Source: an uncultured Oribacterium sp. (GTDB lineage Bacteria; Bacillota; Clostridia; Lachnospirales; Lachnospiraceae). Taken from it: a stretch of 6,127 nucleotides of DNA. The translations under genes were made by a program, and so were the position numbers. The stretch is from positions 1 to 6,127 of the forward strand of contig CALHIC010000128.1 in NCBI GenBank assembly GCA_938030845.1. The letters are read 5' to 3'. Below the pieces are notes generated by a model. It did no database searches. It was given only the letters and a program-made list of their open reading frames with translations, and was not told the DNA's origin. Within the stretch, counting starts at the first letter, position 1; every line of letters begins with the position of its first letter. Positions 1 through 6,101 of this stretch are shown one piece after another.

Positions 1-960
1 AACCAACTTTTCTATATAGCTTTTTCGTACAGTTTCGGATTGCACAAAGCTATGATCCGCATGGGCTACTCCGGGTTGGCATACATAATAATCCATCATA
101 ACGATGGCCTTCCCATCTTCTTCGGCCGCCCATTCTATTTCCTTTGTCACAAACCAGGGAATATAGACCAGGTTTTTTGTATATTTCTTCATGTTCTCGC
201 TATAGAAGAAAGGATCTATGCTCTGCACCATATTATTAGAGTCATAAGGGCTATTGATTACAATACAATCCGGCATCATGACATCAAAGGCATAAGCTTT
301 ATAATCTACATAAGTATAGGATTTGGGAAAATTCTCCAAATCTATTTCTTCTTCCATTAAAGCTCCGTTGCCCTTTCGATAACAATATGGAATGGGCATT
401 AAGAGTACTTCCCAATCTTCTCTTTCTAGCATTTTCCGATAAAAGCCTTCAATACTTGAGAAATGCTTCGCTTTATCCAATAGAATGAGCATGGTTTTTT
501 TCCATTCTTTTTCCAGTGTTTTTTCACATTCTAAACGCTTTTCTTTTAAATCTGTCAATTCTGCTTTGGGAGATTCGCCCTGCTGAGCCTTTTCATATGC
601 CTGGAATAAAATCTCACAATAGCGGGACAAAAGAGCCACTGTTTCCGTGTTCTCTCCCAAACGTTGCTCTATCGTATTGCCTATAGTTAGAGCTGTATTC
701 TGTATATCTGCCAACGTATTTTGTAAAAAGCTATAATCCTCCTCTCTACTTTTCATCGCCTCTTCTTGCTGTCCCAAAGAACGAAGAACGGAAAAAACCA
801 TATCTCTAATATTCTCTTTTTTCTCGTGTTCCAAATCTTCTTTTTTAAAACGGTAACGGAAATGCCATTTATCCTCTCCTCCCGCTATGTCAATTAAATT
901 TTTTTCAATAGGGATAATTATGGGCTCCTCCTGATACGTTCGGTGTTGTATAATCCCCAT
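1..960 (-). CDS. CDP-glycerol glycerophosphotransferase-like C-terminal domain protein, split from upstream LicD gene; 3' end outside window
   Basis: An open frame of 320 codons runs from an ATG at 960 to the window edge with no stop; this end of the gene is missing. It closely parallels residues ~303-617 of the 685-residue LicD fusion encoded at 1779-3836. Shared landmarks are FRYRFKKEDL (about 34-43, versus YRYFFLEEDL), an MPIPY strand, SPYDSNN, IDPFFY, LVYIPWFV and QPGVAHADHSFVQSE near the edge. From memory, this pattern (VPIPY, NPYD..N, LVYIPYF, LPG..AD) occurs in Clostridia proteins annotated as CDP-glycerol glycerophosphotransferase family. No downstream catalytic half (TWHG-type motif) is visible. 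The first ~18 residues read the end of the LicD gene out of frame, so the ATG at 960 may not be the true start: its upstream sequence is a poor ribosome site, while AGGAGGAG at 932-925 precedes only ATA/ATT codons. Most likely this is the detached C-terminal half of a fusion protein. Function is inferred. Confidence 0.75.
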   Translation of the reverse strand, partial: MGIIQHRTYQEEPIIIPIEKNLIDIAGGEDKWHFRYRFKKEDLEHEKKENIRDMVFSVLRSLGQQEEAMKSREEDYSFLQNTLADIQNTALTIGNTIEQRLGENTETVALLSRYCEILFQAYEKAQQGESPKAELTDLKEKRLECEKTLEKEWKKTMLILLDKAKHFSSIEGFYRKMLEREDWEVLLMPIPYCYRKGNGALMEEEIDLENFPKSYTYVDYKAYAFDVMMPDCIVINSPYDSNNMVQSIDPFFYSENMKKYTKNLVYIPWFVTKEIEWAAEEDGKAIVMMDYYVCQPGVAHADHSFVQSETVRKSYIEKLV

Positions 961-1768
961 ACTCAATTCTTAAAATCTTATCTACATTTTTAGGCGCAGG
1001 AAAAGAAACCCCTTCAAAACTAATGGAAGAAAGGGGAAATACTTCTTCCTGCGGATAATAATATTGCTTGAATTGTAAGGCACCGGGAATCCAAGCATAA
1101 AGATCCTTTCTTCCCTTTTCCCCTTCAAACTCCTTACAATATTTATTCAATAAGCGATAAACCTGAGGCTTTAATTCTTCTTTTCGGTTAAAGTGAACCT
1201 GCAATTTACTTTCCACAAGCTTCAAGGTTTTTTCAAAATGCTTTCCTGAACATTCTCCGTCCAGTACTTTTTTTACCAGCTGAGCCAGAACAATAATCTT
1301 TGACTCTCTCAACTTTTCCAGCTCTGCATTTTTAGCTATAGAATCATTTATGCAAATATCTATGGCAATCATATAAGGAAACTCATGATATTTGCTTAAT
1401 CGTTTATCATCCAAACTTACATCATGGAATCCCAAGCATGCTATAACGTTGCCATAATCTCTGCTCTTTTCAAGGGAATTAAAATTCAATTCCGGTGGAA
1501 TCTCTTTTTCTACCACCTCTGCAAAACGATTATAGTCTTCTCGATTCATGGAAATATCAATGTCATCGTCCCAAGGAATAAATCCACCGTGTCGTTTCGC
1601 ACCAATTAAGGTACCGTAATCAATATAATAAGAAATATTATATTTTTTACAGATTCTATCCAGTTCCAGCAAGATTTCTATAGCCGCCGCCCAACAGCGT
1701 TTCATAATCCCCGGGATATAAAAACCGTTTCGTATTTCATCCTCAAAAAAATCTTTATTAAATTCCAT
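905..1768 (-). CDS. LicD family phosphotransferase (287 aa), probably the N-terminal half of a frameshifted fusion gene
   Basis: This protein belongs to the LicD family, nucleotidyltransferase-fold enzymes that transfer phosphocholine or related phospho-groups to cell-surface glycans or teichoic acids. The signature is clear: YIDYGTLIGAKRH (about 48-60), then GFIPWDDDIDIS (62-73), whose acidic cluster D67-D71 is the expected metal and catalytic site. An FPYMIAIDI strand follows, and IEYGDYTTP near the end matches the usual LicD C-terminal motif. The ATG at 1768 has a good AAAGGAG ribosome site and lies 10 bp after the stop of the upstream paralog, so the two are co-transcribed. It ends at TGA (907-905) directly after the conserved GGAHNYPY, exactly where the paralog continues as GGHFYPFYKD into a second domain. 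The missing domain continues in the overlapping next frame. As a bare LicD protein its length is normal, so it may still be active. The acceptor and donor cannot be determined here. Confidence 0.9.
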   Translation of the reverse strand: MEFNKDFFEDEIRNGFYIPGIMKRCWAAAIEILLELDRICKKYNISYYIDYGTLIGAKRHGGFIPWDDDIDISMNREDYNRFAEVVEKEIPPELNFNSLEKSRDYGNVIACLGFHDVSLDDKRLSKYHEFPYMIAIDICINDSIAKNAELEKLRESKIIVLAQLVKKVLDGECSGKHFEKTLKLVESKLQVHFNRKEELKPQVYRLLNKYCKEFEGEKGRKDLYAWIPGALQFKQYYYPQEEVFPLSSISFEGVSFPAPKNVDKILRIEYGDYTTPNVSGGAHNYPY

Positions 1769-1778
1769 GATATCTCCT

Positions 1779-3836
1779 TTATTCTATAATTTTTCCCTTT
1801 ATATATTCCTTATGTACTATTTCAGATAATAATTTTTCAAAAACAGAAGCTTCTCCTTCTCCAACTTCGTCAAAGCTTTTTTGAAAACTCTCTATGGAAA
1901 GAAGTTTTTTCTCTAACGCCTTCTCATAAGACTCCACATTGGCTTGTGAAAAAACATTTTTTCTCCAGTAGTGAAGATATCCCTTAAGCATATCTTCCTT
2001 AGGAAGAATAGTGAAATCACAGTGAGCAATTCCCGGCAACGGTATATAATAGCGCTGATTATAGAGAGATTTCTCCTCTCCTTCTTTGGCTCTTTCCACT
2101 ATAAAATCCGGATAATAAATCAAATTAGGGGTGAATTCCTTTATCCTATTAGTATCATAGAAGGGATCCAAAGAAAAAACCGGATTCACGTAATCAAAGG
2201 CCACAGGTGTCACTAGAATATCCGCCTGTAAACTCTGCAAGTTTAAGCTTTCATAATCCAAGATTTGATATTTCTTCTGAAATATTTTCCCTTCATATAT
2301 TCTTTCCCTAAGCTCTCCCTTAACATTTTTAAAGCCATAGGGTACAGGAAGAAGGTAGGCATCCATCTTCTCCCCTTCCAGTATCTTTTGAAAATCTGCG
2401 GCCAAACTTTCTTCAAAACGGGAGTAAGAATAGGCTAAAAATACCACTCGTATCTTCCAATCCTTCTGAAATTGTTCCTTAGCATTCTCTATCGTCTTTA
2501 GAATTTGATATATCTTAGCTGTCGTCTCATCATGATAATGATCCTCTCTCTTTTTTTCAGGCAACTCTTCTGAGAAAATATATTCTTCGCTACAGCTTTT
2601 TTTTGCCACGCATTCATAAAGTCGAAAAACCATATTGCAAAAGCTTTCCAGTAAACTCACCGAAGGAAAACTTCCTCTTGTTTCAATAGCATTTCCTATC
2701 GCTAAAGCATCTTCCTGTGATTTTTGGCATAGGAACTTTAGTTCTTCGCCATCTGGCCTCTTTTCCAAAGCATTCTTCCAAGACCGTTCCAAGCCGGCAA
2801 AACTTTCCAGGATCATACTGCGTACATTATTTCTTTTACTGTCTCTTAAATCTTCTTCCAAAAAGAAATATCGATAAGGATTCTTTTCTCCAAGACTATG
2901 GTGGAAGTACTTCTCTGAATCTTTATAAAAGGGATAGAAATGTCCTCCTAAATTTTGCTTCGGAATAAGATAATCTCCATATTCCTCTTTCAAAACTTCC
3001 TCCAAATTTGAAGGAGCTGAAAATTCTTGTCCATAAAGGGATAGTTTCCTGCATGCATCTCCCAAATACCAGCTCCTTCTCATCCTCCCCTTGCGTCTTA
3101 AAGCATAATCCGGCCCCCAAGCCACATACTTTGTATCTCGATCCTCTACAAAGCTATATAAACTGTCCATAGCATAATAGATTTCTCCCATAAAAGACTT
3201 GCCATCCTTTGGAAATAGCATCAGGTTTCCTATTCCATAAGGCTCTAGAAAGTGATGTATTGCCTCTCGAATATCAGCAAGCTCTTTTTTCCATTTCCGA
3301 CATAATTGAGCATAATTCGACTCTTTGTCTTCTTCTACAGCCTTTAATAAAGAAGCCAGATAATAGAATATCTTTTTGCGTTCCTCTTCCTTCTCATCAT
3401 CTAAAACATCTTCCAAAATACGGATATCTACTCCTACATAGAAGGGAAATTGCTTAAAAAATTCCTGCTTTTCCGGATTAAAGCTTGGAGACTTCATCCC
3501 TATGGCAGCCATAGAACTGGCTGTCACTCTATCTTTGCCTACATAATAAAAGCCAATTTCTTCCGGTAGCTCTTCCTCAATACAAGCTGCCAAACGTCTA
3601 AAATCCTTTCGATACATGGAAATGTCCAAATCATCATCCCAAGGAATAAATCCCTTATGCCTAACTATTCCAAGTAAAGCACCGCAATCTAAAAAATAAG
3701 AAATTTGATTCTTCTTACAAAATCCGTCCAAAAAAGAGAGAAGCTGTAATTCTGCCGCCCAGGCCCGCTTCATGAGTCCCGGAACATAAAAGCCCTCTAT
3801 CACTTCATCTAAAAAAAACTCATTTTGAAATTCCAA
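1779..3836 (-). CDS. LicD family phosphotransferase fused to a CDP-glycerol glycerophosphotransferase-like domain (685 aa)
   Basis: First gene of a surface-glycan operon. Residues 1-~300 are a LicD domain: YFLDCGALLGIVRHKG (47-62), FIPWDDDLDIS (63-73, acidic catalytic cluster), FYVGVDI (132-138) and EEYGDYLIP (284-292). GGHFYPFYKD (297-306) closes it. Residues ~305-460 are a charged, helical-looking linker. Residues ~462-617 form an alpha/beta domain with VVFLAYS, LLPVPYGF, IYEG, ILDYES, SLDPFYDTN, NLIYYPDFIV and PLPGIAHCDF, a pattern resembling CDP-glycerol glycerophosphotransferase-family proteins of Clostridia but lacking a visible TWHG-type catalytic half. A further helical tail ends at 685. 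There is no signal peptide or membrane segment, so action is cytoplasmic or membrane-associated. The start is TTG at 3836, chosen because a perfect AGGAGG lies 6 bases upstream and the N-terminus aligns residue for residue with the ATG-started paralog (MEFQNEFF versus MEFNKDFF). Expected role: decorating a polysaccharide or teichoic acid; substrate unknown. Confidence 0.9.
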   Translation of the reverse strand: MEFQNEFFLDEVIEGFYVPGLMKRAWAAELQLLSFLDGFCKKNQISYFLDCGALLGIVRHKGFIPWDDDLDISMYRKDFRRLAACIEEELPEEIGFYYVGKDRVTASSMAAIGMKSPSFNPEKQEFFKQFPFYVGVDIRILEDVLDDEKEEERKKIFYYLASLLKAVEEDKESNYAQLCRKWKKELADIREAIHHFLEPYGIGNLMLFPKDGKSFMGEIYYAMDSLYSFVEDRDTKYVAWGPDYALRRKGRMRRSWYLGDACRKLSLYGQEFSAPSNLEEVLKEEYGDYLIPKQNLGGHFYPFYKDSEKYFHHSLGEKNPYRYFFLEEDLRDSKRNNVRSMILESFAGLERSWKNALEKRPDGEELKFLCQKSQEDALAIGNAIETRGSFPSVSLLESFCNMVFRLYECVAKKSCSEEYIFSEELPEKKREDHYHDETTAKIYQILKTIENAKEQFQKDWKIRVVFLAYSYSRFEESLAADFQKILEGEKMDAYLLPVPYGFKNVKGELRERIYEGKIFQKKYQILDYESLNLQSLQADILVTPVAFDYVNPVFSLDPFYDTNRIKEFTPNLIYYPDFIVERAKEGEEKSLYNQRYYIPLPGIAHCDFTILPKEDMLKGYLHYWRKNVFSQANVESYEKALEKKLLSIESFQKSFDEVGEGEASVFEKLLSEIVHKEYIKGKIIE

Positions 3837-3842
3837 TTTCTT

Positions 3843-3848
3843 CCTCCT
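3843..3848 (-). promoter_or_regulatory. Ribosome binding site AGGAGG fixing a TTG start
   Basis: On the minus strand the sequence reads TTAGGAGGAAGAAATTGGAA. The perfect AGGAGG sits six bases before TTG (3836-3834). The paralogous gene downstream begins with ATG at the equivalent codon, so TTG is the start of the 685-residue protein rather than an internal Met. Confidence 0.85.
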
Positions 3849-3853
3849 AAAAA

Positions 3854-3964
3854 GATACCCTTATACCTTTTCCATAATGCATCCGAAGCTATTTCGCTCA
3901 ATAGCATGCAGTAGCGATATCTTTACTTTTTCAGTAATGCTTCCATGTCTTAAGGCAATGCTTC
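3854..3964. repeat. Short direct repeats in the leader/upstream region of the LicD operon
   Basis: Two ~30-bp segments, 3854-3884 and 3916-3944, are similar: both begin GATA, carry an ACCTTTT/ACTTTTT block and end AATGCATCC or AATGCTTCC. A third partial copy of AATGCTTC lies at 3957-3964. Motif spacing is 60 and 21 bp. Between the first two copies, 3888-3905 forms a 6-bp hairpin (GCTATT/AATAGC, loop of 6). The block lies immediately upstream of the ribosome site of the 685-residue gene, so it must contain or adjoin its promoter. A weak -35/-10 pair (TTGAGC, 16 bases, CATTAT on the minus strand) falls inside it. Whether the repeats bind a regulator or are decayed repeat DNA is not known. Confidence 0.45.
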
Positions 3965-4039
3965 AAATTGCTTAGCTAAGCCTACTATTCTCAAGAGCTA
4001 CTCCGGTAAGCTCCGGAATATTCTTCTAAAATCAAGCAA

Positions 4040-4078
4040 AAATCAACAAAAGGAGCGGCTGCTTTTACGCATCGCTCC
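4040..4078 (-). terminator. Rho-independent terminator after the PilZ gene
   Basis: Read on the minus strand, GGAGCG (4078-4073) pairs with CGCTCC (4057-4052). A further TGC/GCA pairing inside leaves a small GTAAAA loop. The stem is followed at once by TTTTGTTGATTT. This is the expected form of an intrinsic terminator ending the transglycosylase-PilZ transcript about 80 bases after the PilZ stop, which separates it from the LicD operon. The T-tract is interrupted, so termination may be partial. Confidence 0.6.
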
Positions 4079-4159
4079 AAAGATTTCCTTTCATTTTTCC
4101 TGCATCATGCTACTAAAGAGCATCATCTTTTTCCTTCCTTGGCGGCTTTTCGAAAAGCC

Positions 4160-4798
4160 CTACTCATCCTTTTTTCTTTTTCTGGCATGCTCAAAAATCA
4201 GTCGGAACACATGATTTCGTACCTCCGACTCCTCTCCGGAGCTCATTCGGAGGAAGCGAAGCCCATAGCCGTAGGTTCCCCGATCATTGGTCTTTACCCA
4301 AACCACCACCAGCTTTAACTCTCTATCCATCTTGTCAAAGCGGTAACGGAAATGAACAATATCATCTTCCTTCAAGGCTTCCCGGGTCTCCATAAAGATT
4401 CCCCCTGCACTTAAATTCCGGATAATGCCGAAAAAATGTACCTCTTCGTCCCCTTCTCCTTCTTTTACAAAGGGAAGCTCCATCGCCACGGATACCCGCA
4501 CATCGTTTTGCCGCTGTACTACCCGAAGCACTTCCTTCACATCGCAAATGCCCATCCAGGGATAAGGACTGTCCGGAAAGGCCGGATTTCTTTTCATTAC
4601 AACTTCCGCAAGGGTTACAATCATCCCCTGCTGCTTATCATAAAAATCTATTTCCGAAACAAAACGGCTGTCTTGAAACTTATAGCCTTTAAAGTAGAGA
4701 AAGATTTCCTCTCCCTGTAATTCCACATCCACCGGAAGGTTTCTATCCTCCTCCGGCCAATGAACCATGCCTCTATTGCAATCTCGTAATACCATCAT
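4160..4798 (-). CDS. PilZ domain protein (212 aa), YcgR-like two-part layout
   Basis: PilZ proteins bind cyclic di-GMP and in motile bacteria often act on the flagellar motor. Here an N-terminal beta-rich part (~1-92) precedes a PilZ domain (~95-205). The second PilZ motif is intact: N128-L-S130-A-G-G133 fits (D/N)xSxxG, and YGYGLRF (176-182) fits the closing strand. The first motif is irregular: the sequence is QRQNDVRV (95-102), so the position four before R101 is Gln 97, not the Arg of canonical RxxxR, although R96 is adjacent. Ligand affinity may be altered. The tail is helical and very basic (ARKRKKDE). The start is ATG at 4798 (a second ATG follows directly), preceded by AAGGGAG. It lies 28 bp after the transglycosylase stop, so the two are probably one transcript that ends at the terminator near 4052-4078. 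A flagellar-brake-like role is inferred from family and neighbour, not shown. Confidence 0.85.
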   Translation of the reverse strand: MMVLRDCNRGMVHWPEEDRNLPVDVELQGEEIFLYFKGYKFQDSRFVSEIDFYDKQQGMIVTLAEVVMKRNPAFPDSPYPWMGICDVKEVLRVVQRQNDVRVSVAMELPFVKEGEGDEEVHFFGIIRNLSAGGIFMETREALKEDDIVHFRYRFDKMDRELKLVVVWVKTNDRGTYGYGLRFLRMSSGEESEVRNHVFRLIFEHARKRKKDE

Positions 4799-4826
4799 TC
4801 TACTCCCTTAAATGAACAGCATTTGA

Positions 4827-5714
4827 TCAATCCGAAATTTCCCCGATACGGGATGGCATCATCATCTGCATTTGTAATAGAGAAACTAAGCTTTGAAAGC
4901 TCTTTTTATCCAGTGTTACCGTACCATTGTCCGCTCCGTCTCCCGCTGCCGCTTCTCTGCCGGAATTTAAAAGCGCATTGCTAAGAATAGACTGAAGCAC
5001 TCCGGAGAAAAGCACATTTTGGCCTCCGGATAATCCCAGGCCGGAAAAAAGATTGTTGGAGGAACCGCTTAAAGCCCCCAAGCCCCCTGTAGACAGCAAA
5101 CTGTTTGCGGAAATACTGCTTGAAGAGCTTCCGTAGCTGCTTACGCTGCTGCCCTGTCCGAAATAATTACTTTTTACATTGTACGCGGAATCCCCCAGAT
5201 CGGCCATGATTTTCTTTACATAGTTCTGAGTCTCCTTATAGGGAGGCACACCATTATACTTTTTTACCGCGCCCGGGCCTGCATTGTAGGCAGCCAAAGC
5301 CAAAGGTACGGAACCGAAGCTTTTGATATTATCTCGTAACAGCTTCGCTCCTCCCATAATATTTTCATAGGGATCGAAAACATTCTTTACCCCCAGACTC
5401 TTGGCAGTGCCCGGCATGAGCTGCATGATTCCTGAAGCGCCTGCATGAGAAACATCGTTAGGATTAAAGTTTGACTCCGCCTTGGCAACCGCAATCAAAA
5501 GAGATTTGGATACCCCGTAGGTTCTGCTGGCTTCTTCAAAAATGGCATCATATTTAGCCGCACCTGCAGGCACGGACTTTTGCTTCTGCACATTTTGCAT
5601 TACGGAGGCGAAAGAAGTCCCTGTGGTACTCTGTGTTTTTGTATTCAGCGCAGACTGTGCCTGCACAGCATTCTGATTCTGAATGCCATTTAAGATTGAA
5701 ATTCCATTTGCCAT
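4827..5714 (-). CDS. Lytic transglycosylase (SLT/LysM-less, family 1 type), 295 aa, likely flagellum-associated
   Basis: This enzyme cleaves the MurNAc-GlcNAc bond of peptidoglycan to give 1,6-anhydro-muropeptides. The SLT domain spans ~55-172 with all family motifs: AKAESNF (77-83; Glu 80 is the catalytic acid), ASGIMQLMPGTA (93-104), the FDPYENI..G block (113-121), ALAAYNAGPGAV (139-150) and ETQNYVKKI (161-169). The N-terminus (1-50) is polar, rich in Asn, Gln, Ser and Thr, with no hydrophobic signal peptide; SFASVMQ (34-40) resembles N-terminal regions of flagellar rod and hook proteins, which suggests export by the flagellar type III apparatus. Residues ~187-235 are Ser/Gly-rich low complexity, and a hydrophobic, Met-rich helix (~272-286) ends the protein. 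The ATG at 5714 has only a modest AAGGG ribosome site 11 bases away. A GCCGATAA promoter lies upstream, and the PilZ gene follows by 28 bp. Enzyme identity is firm; flagellar role is inferred. Confidence 0.92.
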   Translation of the reverse strand: MANGISILNGIQNQNAVQAQSALNTKTQSTTGTSFASVMQNVQKQKSVPAGAAKYDAIFEEASRTYGVSKSLLIAVAKAESNFNPNDVSHAGASGIMQLMPGTAKSLGVKNVFDPYENIMGGAKLLRDNIKSFGSVPLALAAYNAGPGAVKKYNGVPPYKETQNYVKKIMADLGDSAYNVKSNYFGQGSSVSSYGSSSSSISANSLLSTGGLGALSGSSNNLFSGLGLSGGQNVLFSGVLQSILSNALLNSGREAAAGDGADNGTVTLDKKSFQSLVSLLQMQMMMPSRIGEISD

Positions 5715-5791
5715 CTAAATCTTTACCCTTTTCCTGTAAAATATATGGTGAAACGTCATTTGTTCCAGTTCTATTTGCACTATCTTTTCTT

Positions 5792-5818
5792 TTATCGGCA
5801 AGATGGGATGGTTTTATA
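5792..5818 (-). promoter_or_regulatory. Candidate sigma-28 (FliA/SigD) promoter for the transglycosylase-PilZ operon
   Basis: The minus strand carries a perfect GCCGATAA (5799-5792), the consensus -10 of flagellar sigma factor 28. At the canonical 15-base spacing the -35 tetramer is TATA (5818-5815, one mismatch to TAAA); an exact TAAA (5816-5813) sits at 13 bases. The direction and the ~75-base leader to the ATG at 5714 are suitable. This would place the lytic transglycosylase and the PilZ protein in the late flagellar regulon. Confidence 0.65.
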
Positions 5819-5861
5819 AATCTTTACAGGGAATTTGCAAGGGAAAGTAGGAGTAGGCTAC

Positions 5862-5997
5862 GTAAAGCAGAGAGTAGTACTCTTTTAAATGTAATGAGAG
5901 GTATTAGTACTTGCGGCAAGTGTCATTTTTTTTCTTTTTTCGGATATATCGACATACAGTAACGCAGGAGAAGTACTCCTTTAAAGGCAATGTGAGG
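5862..5997 (+). repeat. Two direct copies of a ~40-bp repeat unit
   Basis: Unit 1 (5862-5901) and unit 2 (5959-5997) align over their whole length at roughly three quarters identity, sharing GTAA.GCAG, AGTACTC.TTTAAA, AATG and GAGG. The similarity continues beyond them through GTACTTGC and AAGTG (to ~5922 and ~6019). The right-hand inverted repeat at 6074-6101 is a third copy in the opposite orientation. Confidence 0.6.
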
Positions 5998-6101
5998 CCG
6001 TCGGTACTTGCACTAAGTGCTTTTCTTAGTGCTTAGTACCGCTACGAGCCGAGCTTAGCGAGAGCGTGCCTGCAAAGGAGTACTACTCACTGCTTTACGT
6101 A
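5959..6101. repeat. Large imperfect palindrome with strong central hairpin
   Basis: The outer arms 5959-5982 and 6074-6098 are complementary apart from a few mismatches and one gap. The centre is a strong hairpin: GGTACT (6003-6008) pairs with AGTACC (6035-6040), then after a 1x2 internal loop GCACTAAG (6010-6017) pairs with CTTAGTGC (6025-6032) around a 7-base loop. A smaller hairpin at 6041-6059 (GCTA..AGC/GCT..TAGC) lies in the right arm. No T-tract follows the central hairpin on either strand, so it is not a standard terminator. Confidence 0.65.

Larger units (their letters stand above)
3849..4159. other. Intergenic region between the PilZ gene and the LicD operon
   Basis: This ~310-base gap has no convincing gene. 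Besides the direct repeats and terminator listed separately, it holds a perfect 16-bp palindrome GGCTTTTCGAAAAGCC at 4144-4159 touching the PilZ stop, and a CCGG-TAAGCT-CCGG small inverted repeat around 4010. On the minus strand at 4126-4091 there is an 11-codon frame (MMLFSSMMQEK) after an AAGGAAGG purine run; it is too short to accept as a gene. The LicD operon promoter should lie in the left part, but no strong sigma-70 match stands out. Confidence 0.5.
5859..6101. repeat. MITE/REP-like element bounded by 28-bp inverted repeats
   Basis: Positions 5859-5886 and 6074-6101 are inverted repeats matching at 26 of 28 positions, each ending in the palindrome TACGTA at the outside and carrying AGTAGTACTC. 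They bound 243 bp with no coding capacity. I see no clear target-site duplication in the flanks. Internally there is a second direct copy of the left repeat (separate entry). The left half ends in a weak 5-bp hairpin (5909-5921) and a T-rich run (5926-5940). The form is that of a non-autonomous repeat of the MITE or REP/BOX class; no transposase is present in the window. Confidence 0.6.

Noticed and set aside
40..360. Plus-strand open frame of 106 codons
   Set aside because: It lies wholly inside the minus-strand C-terminal-domain gene, which has recognisable homology to its paralog; the plus frame has no recognisable features.
899..905. A7 run as a programmed -1 slippery site
   Set aside because: The run begins within the TGA stop, so ribosomes would not decode it in the LicD frame, and the -1 frame meets TAA almost at once; the needed change is +1.
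4091..4126. 11-codon minus-strand frame MMLFSSMMQEK with a purine run upstream
   Set aside because: Too short to distinguish from chance, and part of it arises from a near-palindromic CATCATG/CATGATG stretch; kept only as a note.
4144..4159. Palindrome GGCTTTTCGAAAAGCC as a terminator
   Set aside because: Only a two-base loop and no T-tract directly after it on the minus strand; on the plus strand the T-run starts ~10 bases away and there is no plus-strand gene to end. The GGAGCG/CGCTCC hairpin is a better terminator.
5740..5767. Housekeeping promoter for the transglycosylase (TGGAAC, 16 bases, TATATT on the minus strand)
   Set aside because: The -35 is poor and the spacing short; the perfect GCCGATAA upstream is stronger. 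It could still act as a secondary promoter.
5909..5940. Plus-strand terminator (ACTTG/CAAGT hairpin followed by T-run)
   Set aside because: The stem is only five pairs and no plus-strand gene lies upstream; more likely part of the repeat element.
5633..5962. Plus-strand open frame of 109 codons spanning the start of the transglycosylase gene and the repeats
   Set aside because: It overlaps the transglycosylase 5' end, its promoter and repeat DNA, has no recognisable domain and a mixed composition; treated as chance.
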